Shown: positions 41,120-49,280 of the stretch, one piece after another
How the letters are laid out: every line of letters starts with the position of its first letter
Numbering within the stretch: the first letter of the stretch is position 1
From: JBOHRE01 sp050732635
Lineage (GTDB): Bacteria > Gemmatimonadota > Gemmatimonadetes > Longimicrobiales > RSA9
Length of the DNA: 52,719 nucleotides
NCBI GenBank assembly: GCA_050732635.1
Contig: JBOHRE010000011.1
Span: forward strand, 1-52,719
Direction of reading: 5' to 3'
Made by a program: the position numbers and the translations under genes
Notes under the pieces: model-generated
What the model saw: the letters and a program-made list of their open reading frames with translations, nothing else
Told to the model about the DNA's origin: nothing
Database searches by the model: none

Positions 41120-41252
41120 GGGTGCAGCAGGGGTCCATGCAGAATGGGGGCCGAGGCGCAGCGCCGCCCCCGCCCGCCCGCGTGGACCCCCTGACATGAA
41201 CCTTGCCCCGCCAAACTCGCCCGCCCTAATTACATCGGGCCGTTTTCGGGCA

Positions 41253-41286
41253 GGATCTCAGGGGGATGTGGATCTCAGGGGGGATG
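41253..41286 (+). repeat. Tandem duplication of the ku ribosome binding site and start
   Basis: GGATCTCAGGGGGATG (41253-41268) is followed directly by GGATCTCAGGGGGGATG (41270-41286). Each copy carries a G-rich ribosome binding site and an in-frame ATG (41266 and 41284), with a third ATG at 41287. The duplication therefore offers two translation starts for Ku, six residues apart. Confidence 0.6.
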
Positions 41287-42183
41287 ATGGCGGCAAGAGC
41301 GATCGCGGGAGCGACGGTATCCTTCGGGCTGGTCACCGTGCCGGTGAAGCTGTACTCGTCGGCGGAGACCTCGGGCAACATCTCGTTCAACCTGGTGCAC
41401 GAGGGGTGCGGCTCGCGGCTGAAGCAGCAGTACATCTGCGCGAAGGACGGCGAGATCGTCGAGCGCGACCAGATGGTGAAGGGGTACGAGTTCTCGAAGG
41501 GCCAGTACGTGCTGTTCAGCAACGAGGAGCTGAAGGCGATCGAGGCGAAGGCGGACAACACGATCGCGATCGAGGAGTTCGTGCCACGCGATCAGGTCGA
41601 CCGGGTCTACATCGACCGGGTCTACTACCTCGGTCCTGACAAGGGCGGTGACCGGCCGTACCGGTTGCTGGCCGCGGCGATGCGGGAGACGGGCCTGTCA
41701 GCGCTCGGCCGCTACGCGGCGCGCGGCAAGCAGTACCTGGTGCTGCTCAGTCCGCTTGCCGACGGCATGGTGATGGAGCAGCTCCATTACGCGCACGAGG
41801 TGCGGCCCTTCGCGGAGGTGCCGATCGGCAGCGGCGAGGTCAAGCCGCAGGAGCTGAAGCTGGCGATCCAGCTCGTCGAGCAGGTCGCGTCCGAGCAGTT
41901 CGATCCGGTGCCCTACAAGGATGACGTGCGCGAGCGCGTGCTCGAGCTGATCCAGAAGAAGGTCGAGGGCGAGGACATCACCGAGGCGCCGGAAGCGGAG
42001 CCGCAGACGCAGGTCATTGACCTGATGGAGGCGCTCAAGGCCAGCCTTGCCCGCACCGAGCAGAAGGGCGCGGCCGCGGAGCGTAAGCCGGCCAAGCGCG
42101 CGGCGTCGGCGCAGCCGAAGGAGAAGACAGGTGCGAAGGGCAGCGGGTCGCGGGGCCGGAGGAAGGCGAGCGGCGCTTCCTGA
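41284..42183 (+). CDS. ku: Non-homologous end-joining protein Ku
   Basis: A 299-residue bacterial Ku, which binds DNA double-strand ends as a homodimer and recruits a ligase. Marks are ATVSFGLVTVPVKLYSS, FNLVHEGCGSRLKQQYIC, VKGYEFSKGQYVLFSNEEL, AIEEFVPRDQVDRVYIDR, YYLGPDKGG and ARGKQYLVLL. The C-terminal 60 residues are basic and low in complexity (KPAKRAASAQPKEK), as in Ku tails that bind DNA. No LigD or polymerase is in the window. A MerR-TPR gene follows 26 bases later and is probably cotranscribed. Confidence 0.95.
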   Translation: MMAARAIAGATVSFGLVTVPVKLYSSAETSGNISFNLVHEGCGSRLKQQYICAKDGEIVERDQMVKGYEFSKGQYVLFSNEELKAIEAKADNTIAIEEFVPRDQVDRVYIDRVYYLGPDKGGDRPYRLLAAAMRETGLSALGRYAARGKQYLVLLSPLADGMVMEQLHYAHEVRPFAEVPIGSGEVKPQELKLAIQLVEQVASEQFDPVPYKDDVRERVLELIQKKVEGEDITEAPEAEPQTQVIDLMEALKASLARTEQKGAAAERKPAKRAASAQPKEKTGAKGSGSRGRRKASGAS

Positions 42184-42209
42184 CGTCGCCCCGGCCGCTC
42201 GGGCTGAGG

Positions 42210-43034
42210 ATGCAGCGGTACTCGACGCGTGATGTCGCCAGGCTGCTCGGCCTGACGCAAGGGCAGATCCGGGCCTATGCTAGGGAAGGATTCCTCGCGC
42301 CGGAGCGCGGCCCCCGCAACGAGTACCGCTTCAACTTTCAGGACGTCGTCATCCTGCGCGCCGCGGCCGGCCTGGTCGCCGCGCGCATTCCCGCCTCGCG
42401 CATCCGCGCCGCGCTGCGCAGCCTGAAGCAGCAGTTACCGCACGGCAGACAGCTCTCCGAGGTGCGTATTGCCGCTGCCGGCGAACGCATCCTGGTGAGC
42501 GACGGCGGCACGCCCTGGCACCCGGAGTCCGGTCAGCTCCACTTCGACTTCGCGGTTTCCGAGCTGGCGACCAGGGTGGCGCCACTCGCCCGCGGCGCCG
42601 CCGATGCCACGCGGCCCGGCGCCGCCGCGCGCAGCGCCGACGCCTGGTATGACCTCGCGATCGAGCTCGAGGCCTATGCGATCGACGAGGCCAGGCGCGC
42701 CTACGAACGCGCGCTCGAGCTCGAGCCCAGCCACGCCGACGCGCACGTGAACCTCGGCCGACTGCTGCACGAGGCGGGCGACCCGCAGGAGGCCGCGCTG
42801 CACTACCGGCGCGCGCTGGCCGCCGGTCAGCACCCCATTGCCGAGTACAACCTGGGCGTCGCGCTCGAGGATCTCGGGCGGCGGGCCGAGGCGGTGGCCG
42901 CCTACGAGCGCGCCACTGCAGCCGATCCGTGGCTCGCCGACGCCTACTACAACGCCGCGCGCCTCTACGAGCAGCAGGGCGACCGCGCCAGTGCGCTGCG
43001 GTGCCTCAGCGAGTACCGCCGGCGCGTGAGCTGA
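42210..43034 (+). CDS. MerR-type HTH protein with tetratricopeptide repeats
   Basis: A 274-residue protein. Residues 1-70 form a MerR-type helix-turn-helix (YSTRDVARLLGLTQGQIRAYAREGFL, then RFNFQDVVILRAA and IPASRIRAALRSL). A linker of about 70 residues follows, then three or more tetratricopeptide repeats (ARRAYERALELEPSHADAHVNLG, ALHYRRALAAGQHPIAEYNLG, AVAAYERATAADPWLADAYYN). The combination is known in several bacterial phyla without an assigned function. The position right after ku suggests a DNA-repair connection, as regulator or adaptor. Confidence 0.8.
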   Translation: MQRYSTRDVARLLGLTQGQIRAYAREGFLAPERGPRNEYRFNFQDVVILRAAAGLVAARIPASRIRAALRSLKQQLPHGRQLSEVRIAAAGERILVSDGGTPWHPESGQLHFDFAVSELATRVAPLARGAADATRPGAAARSADAWYDLAIELEAYAIDEARRAYERALELEPSHADAHVNLGRLLHEAGDPQEAALHYRRALAAGQHPIAEYNLGVALEDLGRRAEAVAAYERATAADPWLADAYYNAARLYEQQGDRASALRCLSEYRRRVS

Positions 43035-43242
43035 GCGCGCCGCGGTTCGCTGCTCGCGAGCCGCTCGCCCGCCGCCAATGGGCCTCCGCTCCCCGTGATC
43101 GCAGGGGTTCAGTCAGTTCGAACACCACCCCGTAGCGCTGCCCTGTGATGAGCCACTAGCATTCCAACGTTGAACCGATCGATCTCTCGCGGCCTGAGGC
43201 AGCCACCGCGAACCACCATTACGATCCGCGAAACGAACCATC

Positions 43243-44052
43243 ATGGCGTTCGGATTGAAGCGCAAATCAGGCGAGCCGCAGCTCAGCTACGCGAGCTACC
43301 TACGCGTGCCGGAGCTTACGGGGTTGCAGCAGCTGATCTCGGATCCGCCGCAGCACGACGAGCTGCTGTTCATCGTCGTGCACCAGGTCTACGAGCTGTG
43401 GTTCAAGCAGATCCTGCACGAGCTGGATGGCGTGATCGCAAGCCTCGATGCCGATCAGCCGCTGAATGCGCAGCGACTGCTGCGACGTTGCATCGAGATC
43501 GAGCGCGTGCTCATCGAGCAGATCCGCGTGCTCGAGACGATGACGCCGAACGATTTCCTGCGCTTCCGCGATCGGCTGATGCCGGCCAGCGGCTTTCAAT
43601 CGGCGCAGTTCCGTCAGATCGAGTTCCTGTGCGGCGTCGGCGAGGCGAAGCACCTGGACAACTTCGCCGTCAATGCGCCGGAGCGCGATGCGCTGGAGCG
43701 GCGCCTGCACGGCCGCTCCGTCGGCACCGCGTTCTACGACCTGCTGCGCCGCCAGGGATTCGAGCTACCCGAAGGCGAGGCGGGTCGCGAGCAGCGCGTG
43801 CGCGAGCTCTCGCGCATCTATCAACAGCCCGAGGAGCACTACACGGTTTACCTGCTCGCCGAGTCTCTCGTCGAGCTGGACGAGACCTTCACGCTCTGGC
43901 GGCTCCACCACATCACAATGGTCGAACGCATCATTGGCGCCCGGCCGGGCACCGGAGGTAGCGAGGGCGTCGGCTACCTGCGCGGCACGCTCGGCCGCAA
44001 GTTCTTCCCGGAGCTGTGGGAGGTGCGCAGCACGCTCAGCCCACTGAGCTGA
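43243..44052 (+). CDS. kynA: Tryptophan 2,3-dioxygenase
   Basis: A 269-residue haem enzyme that opens the indole ring of L-tryptophan to N-formylkynurenine, the first step of the kynurenine pathway. Conserved parts are LSYASYLRVPELTGLQ, HDELLFIVVHQVYELWFKQI, RFRDRLMPASGFQSAQFRQI, the haem ligand His223 in LHHITMVERIIG, and GTGGSEGVGYLRGTLG. The length is normal. No other kynurenine pathway gene is in the window. The 208 bases between the MerR-TPR stop and this start show no clear promoter. Confidence 0.95.
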   Translation: MAFGLKRKSGEPQLSYASYLRVPELTGLQQLISDPPQHDELLFIVVHQVYELWFKQILHELDGVIASLDADQPLNAQRLLRRCIEIERVLIEQIRVLETMTPNDFLRFRDRLMPASGFQSAQFRQIEFLCGVGEAKHLDNFAVNAPERDALERRLHGRSVGTAFYDLLRRQGFELPEGEAGREQRVRELSRIYQQPEEHYTVYLLAESLVELDETFTLWRLHHITMVERIIGARPGTGGSEGVGYLRGTLGRKFFPELWEVRSTLSPLS

Positions 44053-44070
44053 ACCCGCGCCGTCGCCCGC

Positions 44071-44451
44071 TCACAAGCTGTAGGGCCACGGTGTCGGAAT
44101 CGCCGTCATCGCCAGCAGCGCGCCCGTGATCGCCAGATTCTTGCTGAAGTTGACCATCTCGCCCACCTTCGCCTCGCCCTCGACCTTCCAGAACGCGTGC
44201 ATCATGAACGAGACCGGCAGCAGGAACAGCACGAGCAAGAGGATGCCGATCGCTGGCCGGTAGCCGAGGAGGATGCTCAGCCCGCCCAGCAGCAGCAGCA
44301 CACCCCCGCCGAGCACCGCAGCCTGCGGCGACGGCACGCCCTTCGACCTGGCGTACTCGGTCATGCCGGCCGTGGTGGTGAAGTGACTGTAGGCGTTCTG
44401 GAGGAAGAACACGCCCAGGACGATCCGGCCGATCAGGTGGAGCTCCTGCAT
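44071..44451 (-). CDS. DoxX-family membrane protein
   Basis: A 126-residue inner-membrane protein of the DoxX family with four helices: LIGRIVLGVFFLQNAYSHF, AAVLGGGVLLLLGGLSILLG, IGILLLVLFLLPVSFMMHAF and LAITGALLAMTAIP. The NAYSHF segment replaces the usual G-x-x-K-F region. Start 44451 has GGAGG upstream; the longer frame to 44559 is not membrane-like. The role of DoxX proteins varies (oxidative stress, quinol oxidation). It is convergent with kynA. Confidence 0.8.
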   Translation of the reverse strand: MQELHLIGRIVLGVFFLQNAYSHFTTTAGMTEYARSKGVPSPQAAVLGGGVLLLLGGLSILLGYRPAIGILLLVLFLLPVSFMMHAFWKVEGEAKVGEMVNFSKNLAITGALLAMTAIPTPWPYSL

Positions 44452-44599
44452 GGAAGCCTCCGTGTGAGGTGGCGGCGATGACTCAGAAGTAAGACGATCC
44501 CCGCTGCCGGACAAGGTTCCCGCCGCGCGGCATGCGCGGTGCGCGGCGCTGGCGCACACGGTGCGGGGCGGTCGTATGACCTGATCAGGGGAGCGTGAG

Positions 44600-45385
44600 T
44601 TGAGCGAGCCGGTGATTGCGGACAGCTGGACGGCGCTGCAGGAGCTGCTGTTCGCGGAGTCGTGGAATCCGCGGCTGCGGCGCTATCGGTCGACGTGCGC
44701 GTTCCGTGGCACTGGGGTGACGGGTCGGGATCTGCGGACCGGAGTGGCGCGACTGGGCGGCGATTATGCACGGAAGGAGCGGCACCTGATCCGTAACTTC
44801 CGGAAGTATGCGCGGCGCAGCTTCGTGGGCGACGATTCGGTGTGGAACTGGCTGGCATTGGCACAGCACCATGGCTTGCCCACGCGGTTGCTGGACTGGA
44901 CGTACTCGCCGCTGGTCGCGCTGCATTTCGCGACGTCGGAGCTTGAGCATTTCGAGGTGGACGGCGAGGTCTGGCTGGTCGACTACAGCCGCACGAATCG
45001 GGTGTTGCCGGGCGCACTGCGGCAGCTGCTCGAGCGCGAGGGCTCGGACGTGTTCACGGGCGAGATGCTGTCGGGCGTGGCCCGCTCGCTGCACGCGCTC
45101 CAGGCACTGGCCGACGAGGCGTTCGTGCTGTTCCTGGAGCCGCCATCGCTAAACGACCGCATCGTGAACCAGTCGGCGCTGTTCTCTCTGATGTCGACGC
45201 CGGCGGCGAGGCTGGACGAATGGTTGGACGCGCATTCGGACGCGTACCGGCGCGTGATCGTGCCGGCGTCGCTGAAGTGGGAGGTGCGCGACAAGCTGGA
45301 TCAGGCGAACGTCTCGGAGCGCGTGCTGTTTCCGGGGCTCGACGGACTGAGCGCGTGGCTGCGCCGGTACTACACGGAACGGTGA
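44600..45385 (+). CDS. FRG-domain protein
   Basis: A 261-residue soluble protein with an FRG domain. The family name motif is seen in TCAFRGTGV, followed by RNFRKYAR, the central AQHHGLPTRLLDWTYSPLVALHFA region and DGEVWLVDYSRTNR. FRG proteins are often carried in accessory and defence-associated loci, but their activity is unknown. It begins with TTG at 44600, with GGGGAG seven bases before. The stop falls on the first base of a 12-bp tandem repeat. Confidence 0.8.
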   Translation: MSEPVIADSWTALQELLFAESWNPRLRRYRSTCAFRGTGVTGRDLRTGVARLGGDYARKERHLIRNFRKYARRSFVGDDSVWNWLALAQHHGLPTRLLDWTYSPLVALHFATSELEHFEVDGEVWLVDYSRTNRVLPGALRQLLEREGSDVFTGEMLSGVARSLHALQALADEAFVLFLEPPSLNDRIVNQSALFSLMSTPAARLDEWLDAHSDAYRRVIVPASLKWEVRDKLDQANVSERVLFPGLDGLSAWLRRYYTER

Positions 45386-45425
45386 CGTCGACGTCGAGGT
45401 CGACGTCGAGGTCGACGTCGAGGTC
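45384..45425. repeat. 12-bp tandem repeat between convergent genes
   Basis: The unit GACGTCGAGGTC is repeated three times in tandem after a partial GACGTC, covering 42 bases. It fills the whole gap between the stop of the FRG gene and the stop of the histidine kinase gene. It is self-complementary in part (GACGTC, GTCGAC), so both transcripts could fold there. Confidence 0.8.
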
Positions 45426-45428
45426 TCG

Positions 45429-48170
45429 TCATGACCGTTTGGCAGGCTCGCTCGAGGAGGTGCGGCCACGACGCGCCTCGTGTGCGCGGCGCAGCTGTGC
45501 CTGCGCAGCGCGCTCGGGTGGCGGGCGTGCAGGTCCGTCGTCCTCCTCCGGCGCCGCGGCGGCGGTGTCCTGCGCCTGACCGCTCGCCGAGGCCGCTTGC
45601 AGCCAGAGGCTGAAGCAGGCGCCCTTTTCCGGCACGCTCGACACGGTGATCGCGCCGCCGAGCGCCTCGGCAAGGTTGCGGCTGATGGACAGACCCAGGC
45701 CGGAGCCGGGCACATCGGTCACGAAACGCGTGAACTCTTCGAACAGCTGCGGCTGGTGCTCCTCGGCGATACCGATGCCGGTGTCCTCGACGTCGATCCG
45801 GACCCATGCGCCCGGCCGTGGACCGGCATCGCTGACTGTCGATACGCGCACTGTGACGTGGCCTTCGCGCGTGTATTTGACGGCGTTCCCGAGCAGGTTG
45901 GCCATGATCTGACTGACGCGCGAGGGGTCGCCGAGCGCGGGGAGCGAGGGCGGCGCGTCGATGTCGAGCGTGAGCGACTTCGCCTGGGCCTGCGGCCGGC
46001 ACTCCTCGATCGCGTCGCGCGCAAGGCGGCTGGCATCGACCGGGGCCAGCTCGACCTCGACCTGCGCGGCCTCTGTGCGCGCGAGCTCGATCAGCTTGTC
46101 GATCAGCTCGAGCGCGGTCCTGACCGCGCGCCGAATGGCGTCAACGCTCTGGCGCTGCTTTTCGGCCAACGGTCCGAGCAGGCCGGCTTCCATGAGCTGT
46201 GCGTGCCCGTCCGCCGCGGCGAGCGGGTTCTTCAGATCGTGCGAGAAGCCGCGCATCAGGCGCGCACGACTCTCCGTGACGCGCTCCAACTCCCTGGTCC
46301 GGGTCTCGGCCTGCGTGCGAGCGCCGCGCGCGGCTCGGTAGAGCCTGGCGTTGTCCATCGCGAACGCAATGCTCGCAGCCAGCTCCTGCACGGTCCGGAC
46401 ATCGGCATCAGTGAAGTTACGGGCGCGCTCGCCGGCGCCCAGCGCGAGTGCGCCGATCGTCCGGCTGCGGGTGACGAGCGGCACGAGTACGAGCGAGCGG
46501 TAGCCGACCTCGTGCAGCAGCGCCAAGTGCTCGTCGCTCTCGGCGATCGCTGCGACCAGGTCCTCCGGCACCTCGGCGAGGAGCAGCGGCTCACCGGTTT
46601 CGACGACCTCGAGCAGCGGGTGCACGCCGCTTGGTGGGTGCGCGCGCTCGAGCTCGCGCAGGCGGACTTCGCGGACCAGGTCATGCGCCGCGAGCTCGAG
46701 CAACCTGAGTCCACGAGCGTCACGCCCGTAGACCACGCACCATTCGGCGAGCTCGGCGACGGCCAGGCGCGTGACACCGCGCAGTGTTGCAGTGTAGTCC
46801 AGCGAGGCGGACAGCACGTGGCCGGCCTCGACCAGCAGCCGCTGCGCGGCTTGCGCGCGGTGACGCTCCGTGACATCGCGCATAATGCCGGTGAAGTAGC
46901 GGCGGTCATCGCGTACGTATTCGCCGAGCGTGATCTCGAGCGGAACCTCGCGGCCGTCGCGGCGCAGGCCCGTGAACTCGATGCCGCTCCACGGCAGGGT
47001 CGGCTTGCCGCTCCGCTCGTAGCGCCTGATGCCCTCGCGGTGTGCTTCACGGTAGCGCTCGGGCATCAGCTCCGTGAACCGCATCTCCATGAGCTGCGTC
47101 GCGGTATAGCCGAACAGTCGCTCAGCGGCGGGATTCGCGAACACGATCGCGTCGCGCGTGTTGATCGTGATCATCGCGTCGGCCGCATTTTCGGCCAGCG
47201 AGCGAAATCGCTCCTCGCTCTGCACGAGCGCGACCGCAGTGCGGCGGCGCTCGCGGTCGATACGCCGCAGGACCAGCGCGCTGCGCCAGACCAGCGCGCC
47301 GAAGGCGATGCTCAGCACGGCGCCGACCAGCAGCAGGCCGTGCGCTGGCCGCAACGCGCCGGCGCGCAGGACCTCGGCGACCAGCGCGCCGAGCAACACT
47401 GGCAGCAGCACGCCGATTGGCAGCAGGCGGCGCGCCGTCAGTCCGCCCACGTCGCGGCCGGTAACGGCTGCCATGAGCGCCATGTGGTGGCGGGCGAAGA
47501 GGATGCCGACCGCGAGGACGAGCAGCCCGAGCGTCGTGTGCAGCGCCATTGGCGGATAGCCCGGCGGCCCGTACAGCTCCGGGATCCGGTACAGGAAGCC
47601 GAGGAGCGCGAGCGCCGTGATCAGCACGCCCGCGAGCGCGAGCCATTGCGCGGCCCAGACCGTGCGCGGGCCAACGCCGACCAGGAGCAGCGCGCCGCCC
47701 AGCAATGCAAGCGCCGCGGCAGCCGATGGCGATGGCCGGCCGTATGGTGGCGCGGTGCCGTCCAGGACAGCGGTCGGAAACAGCAGCAGGTCGATCCCGA
47801 GGTCGACCGCCGCCGCGTGCTCGATCAGCGTCGCCAGACCGAGCGCGCAGACCAGCGCCGCAAGGACATGGCCCAGGCCGCGCCGGCTGGATGGCGGCGC
47901 CATGGGTTCCAACAGCCACAATGCGCCGGCGCCGAGCAACAGGCCGAACGCGGTGAGCGGCGGCATTGCCAGCTGATCGGGCGATGCGCTACGCAGCACC
48001 GGCACGTCGAACTGCCAGCCCACTAGCACGGCAAGGGCCAGCACGCCGACCACGACCGCTGCCGCAGGCGTGATCCACTGTGGGGCTGCCGGCGCGATGT
48101 CGCCGATCGGTGCGCTCTGCTCCGCGCCGGTCGGAACGCTCGGCGTCGAGGTCGTCTTGTTGTTCGGCAT
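45429..48170 (-). CDS. Membrane PAS/GAF sensor histidine kinase
   Basis: A 913-residue sensor kinase. After a 30-residue tail, seven or eight helices (to about residue 290) form a membrane sensor. A PAS domain follows (about 310-435, SLAENAADAMITINTRD, FANPAAERLFGY), then a GAF domain (about 445-600). The HisKA dimerisation helix has phospho-acceptor His644 in GFSHDLKNPL, and the ATPase domain (about 740-860) has NLLGNAVKY, DTGIGI and GSGLGLSI. The C-terminal 50 residues are low-complexity. No response regulator is encoded nearby, so its partner is elsewhere. A weak TTGTCC/TACTTG pair upstream on the same strand may be its promoter. Confidence 0.9.
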   Translation of the reverse strand: MPNNKTTSTPSVPTGAEQSAPIGDIAPAAPQWITPAAAVVVGVLALAVLVGWQFDVPVLRSASPDQLAMPPLTAFGLLLGAGALWLLEPMAPPSSRRGLGHVLAALVCALGLATLIEHAAAVDLGIDLLLFPTAVLDGTAPPYGRPSPSAAAALALLGGALLLVGVGPRTVWAAQWLALAGVLITALALLGFLYRIPELYGPPGYPPMALHTTLGLLVLAVGILFARHHMALMAAVTGRDVGGLTARRLLPIGVLLPVLLGALVAEVLRAGALRPAHGLLLVGAVLSIAFGALVWRSALVLRRIDRERRRTAVALVQSEERFRSLAENAADAMITINTRDAIVFANPAAERLFGYTATQLMEMRFTELMPERYREAHREGIRRYERSGKPTLPWSGIEFTGLRRDGREVPLEITLGEYVRDDRRYFTGIMRDVTERHRAQAAQRLLVEAGHVLSASLDYTATLRGVTRLAVAELAEWCVVYGRDARGLRLLELAAHDLVREVRLRELERAHPPSGVHPLLEVVETGEPLLLAEVPEDLVAAIAESDEHLALLHEVGYRSLVLVPLVTRSRTIGALALGAGERARNFTDADVRTVQELAASIAFAMDNARLYRAARGARTQAETRTRELERVTESRARLMRGFSHDLKNPLAAADGHAQLMEAGLLGPLAEKQRQSVDAIRRAVRTALELIDKLIELARTEAAQVEVELAPVDASRLARDAIEECRPQAQAKSLTLDIDAPPSLPALGDPSRVSQIMANLLGNAVKYTREGHVTVRVSTVSDAGPRPGAWVRIDVEDTGIGIAEEHQPQLFEEFTRFVTDVPGSGLGLSISRNLAEALGGAITVSSVPEKGACFSLWLQAASASGQAQDTAAAAPEEDDGPARPPPERAAQAQLRRAHEARRGRTSSSEPAKRS

Positions 48171-48367
48171 GCTGCGTCGGCGACGGGCCTACGGAGGGCA
48201 ATACAAGTATGGCGGCACGACGGGCCCAGGACAATGCGGACGTCGCTGCAGCCGCGGCTGGCCCGGGGTTCCGGCGCCGGTGCGCCCTCCCGCCGCCCCA
48301 GGCGCCGGCGGCGGAGGGCCCGCGGCGGACGCCCCGTTACGCCCACCGAAACGGCCGTTTCGCCGAG

Positions 48368-49012
48368 CTAGCCGGCAGCCGTCGGGGACGGCTCATCGAA
48401 GACGTGGAACGAACAGCGCGGCGTTCCGGACCGGTCGCAGCGCTCGACCACCCGGCGGCCGGTGACCTGCTCGACCAGCGACTCGGCCAGCGCACAAACC
48501 TCCGCCGATTCGGCCACCACCCGTGACAGCGGGCAGCCGGCCGACCGGATTCGCCAACCCCCTGCCTCAGCGCTCACCTCGACTGCGCCGCCGATCGATT
48601 CCAGCACCCCCGCGGCCGCGGCCACCGCCGCCTCCCCAGCCCCGCCGGGCGGCCTCACACCAGCGCCCAGTCGGCGCCCCACCCGCCGGAGAAGCTCGTC
48701 CGCCGCGCGCTCACCGTCCGCCTCTCGCAATGCCGCCACCAGCTCCGTCAGCACCAGCGCGTACGCCTTCGGGAACAGCTCCTCGCCAGCCGGCGTCAGC
48801 TCGTACAGCTGGGCGGGCTTACCACCCGTCGACCGCCGCCTGCTGGCCGCGCCCACCAGGCCGTCTCGCTCCAGCGCTGCGACATGCGTCCGCACCGCGT
48901 TGGCACTGATGCCCAGGGCGCCAGCCAACTCGCCAATCGAGCGCGGCCCGCCGCGCACCAGCCGGAGCAGCCGCGTCCGCGTCTCGCCCGCCGGCATCGT
49001 GATCCCGTCCAC
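48368..49012 (-). CDS. Winged-helix regulator with four-cysteine C-terminus
   Basis: A 214-residue regulator. The N-terminus is a winged helix (RSIGELAGALGISANAVRTHVAALERDGLV, wing GGKPAQLYELTPAG). The C-terminus has Cys160-x12-Cys173-x18-Cys192-x7-Cys200. The C-x12-C opening and the setting (GCPLSRVVAESAEVC) resemble SufR-type regulators that hold an iron-sulfur cluster, although later spacings differ. It may sense iron, redox or oxygen. It is divergent from a DoxX-like gene, with an inverted repeat between, and is likely autoregulated. Confidence 0.8.
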   Translation of the reverse strand: MDGITMPAGETRTRLLRLVRGGPRSIGELAGALGISANAVRTHVAALERDGLVGAASRRRSTGGKPAQLYELTPAGEELFPKAYALVLTELVAALREADGERAADELLRRVGRRLGAGVRPPGGAGEAAVAAAAGVLESIGGAVEVSAEAGGWRIRSAGCPLSRVVAESAEVCALAESLVEQVTGRRVVERCDRSGTPRCSFHVFDEPSPTAAG

Positions 49013-49034
49013 CGCTCACTCCTGTTCGAGCGAC

Positions 49035-49091
49035 GTATCCTAGCATACCGCCGGGGCTTTGTCCACTTTGGCAATGATTCTATTGACAAAG
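49035..49091. promoter_or_regulatory. Divergent promoters with CTTTGTC/GACAAAG inverted repeat
   Basis: Arms CTTTGTC (49057-49063) and GACAAAG (49085-49091) flank 21 bases. On the minus strand TGGACA, 17 bases and TAGGAT give a promoter for the regulator. On the plus strand TTGTCC (from 49060), 16 bases and TATTGA could serve the DoxX-like gene. The overlap of both with the dyad makes it the probable binding site of the four-cysteine regulator. Confidence 0.5.
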
Positions 49092-49125
49092 CAGCGCCAG
49101 GGGATCGAGATTGGGCGGCCGGGAA

Positions 49126-49231
49126 GCAGCGGAACGGCGGCCGGCGCAGCGGAACGGCGGCTGGGATGCAGCGGAACGGCGACCGGGATGCAGCGGAACG
49201 GCGACCGGGATGCAGCGGAACGGCGGCCGGC
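49126..49231 (+). repeat. Five tandem 20-22-bp repeats in the DoxX-like leader
   Basis: Five head-to-tail copies of a unit beginning GCAGCGGAACGGCG: one of 20, three of 22 and one of 20 bases, followed by a partial copy. Copies three and four are identical; others differ at a few positions (GGCCGGC or GACCGGGAT ends). It lies between the promoter region and the start at 49281, inside the predicted transcript. Spacers are absent, so it is not a CRISPR array. Confidence 0.85.
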
Positions 49232-49280
49232 GCAGCGGCGAGGTGCGCGGGCGAGGCCCTAAACGATGGGAGGATGGACG

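Noticed and set aside
43035..43242. Riboswitch or regulatory RNA ahead of kynA
   Set aside because: No stable conserved-looking structure or clear promoter could be recognised in the 208-base gap.
45149..45715. Minus-strand open frame with a Ser-Thr repeat
   Set aside because: The repeat is the translation of the 12-bp tandem repeat; the frame overlaps the FRG gene and the kinase tail and has no support.
45480..48026. 848-codon plus-strand open frame antisense to the sensor kinase
   Set aside because: The opposite frame encodes an unmistakable kinase with ordered domains; the antisense product is Arg/Gln-rich without domains.
49126..49231. Possible CRISPR array
   Set aside because: Copies are directly adjacent with no unique spacers and no cas genes are nearby; it is a simple tandem repeat.
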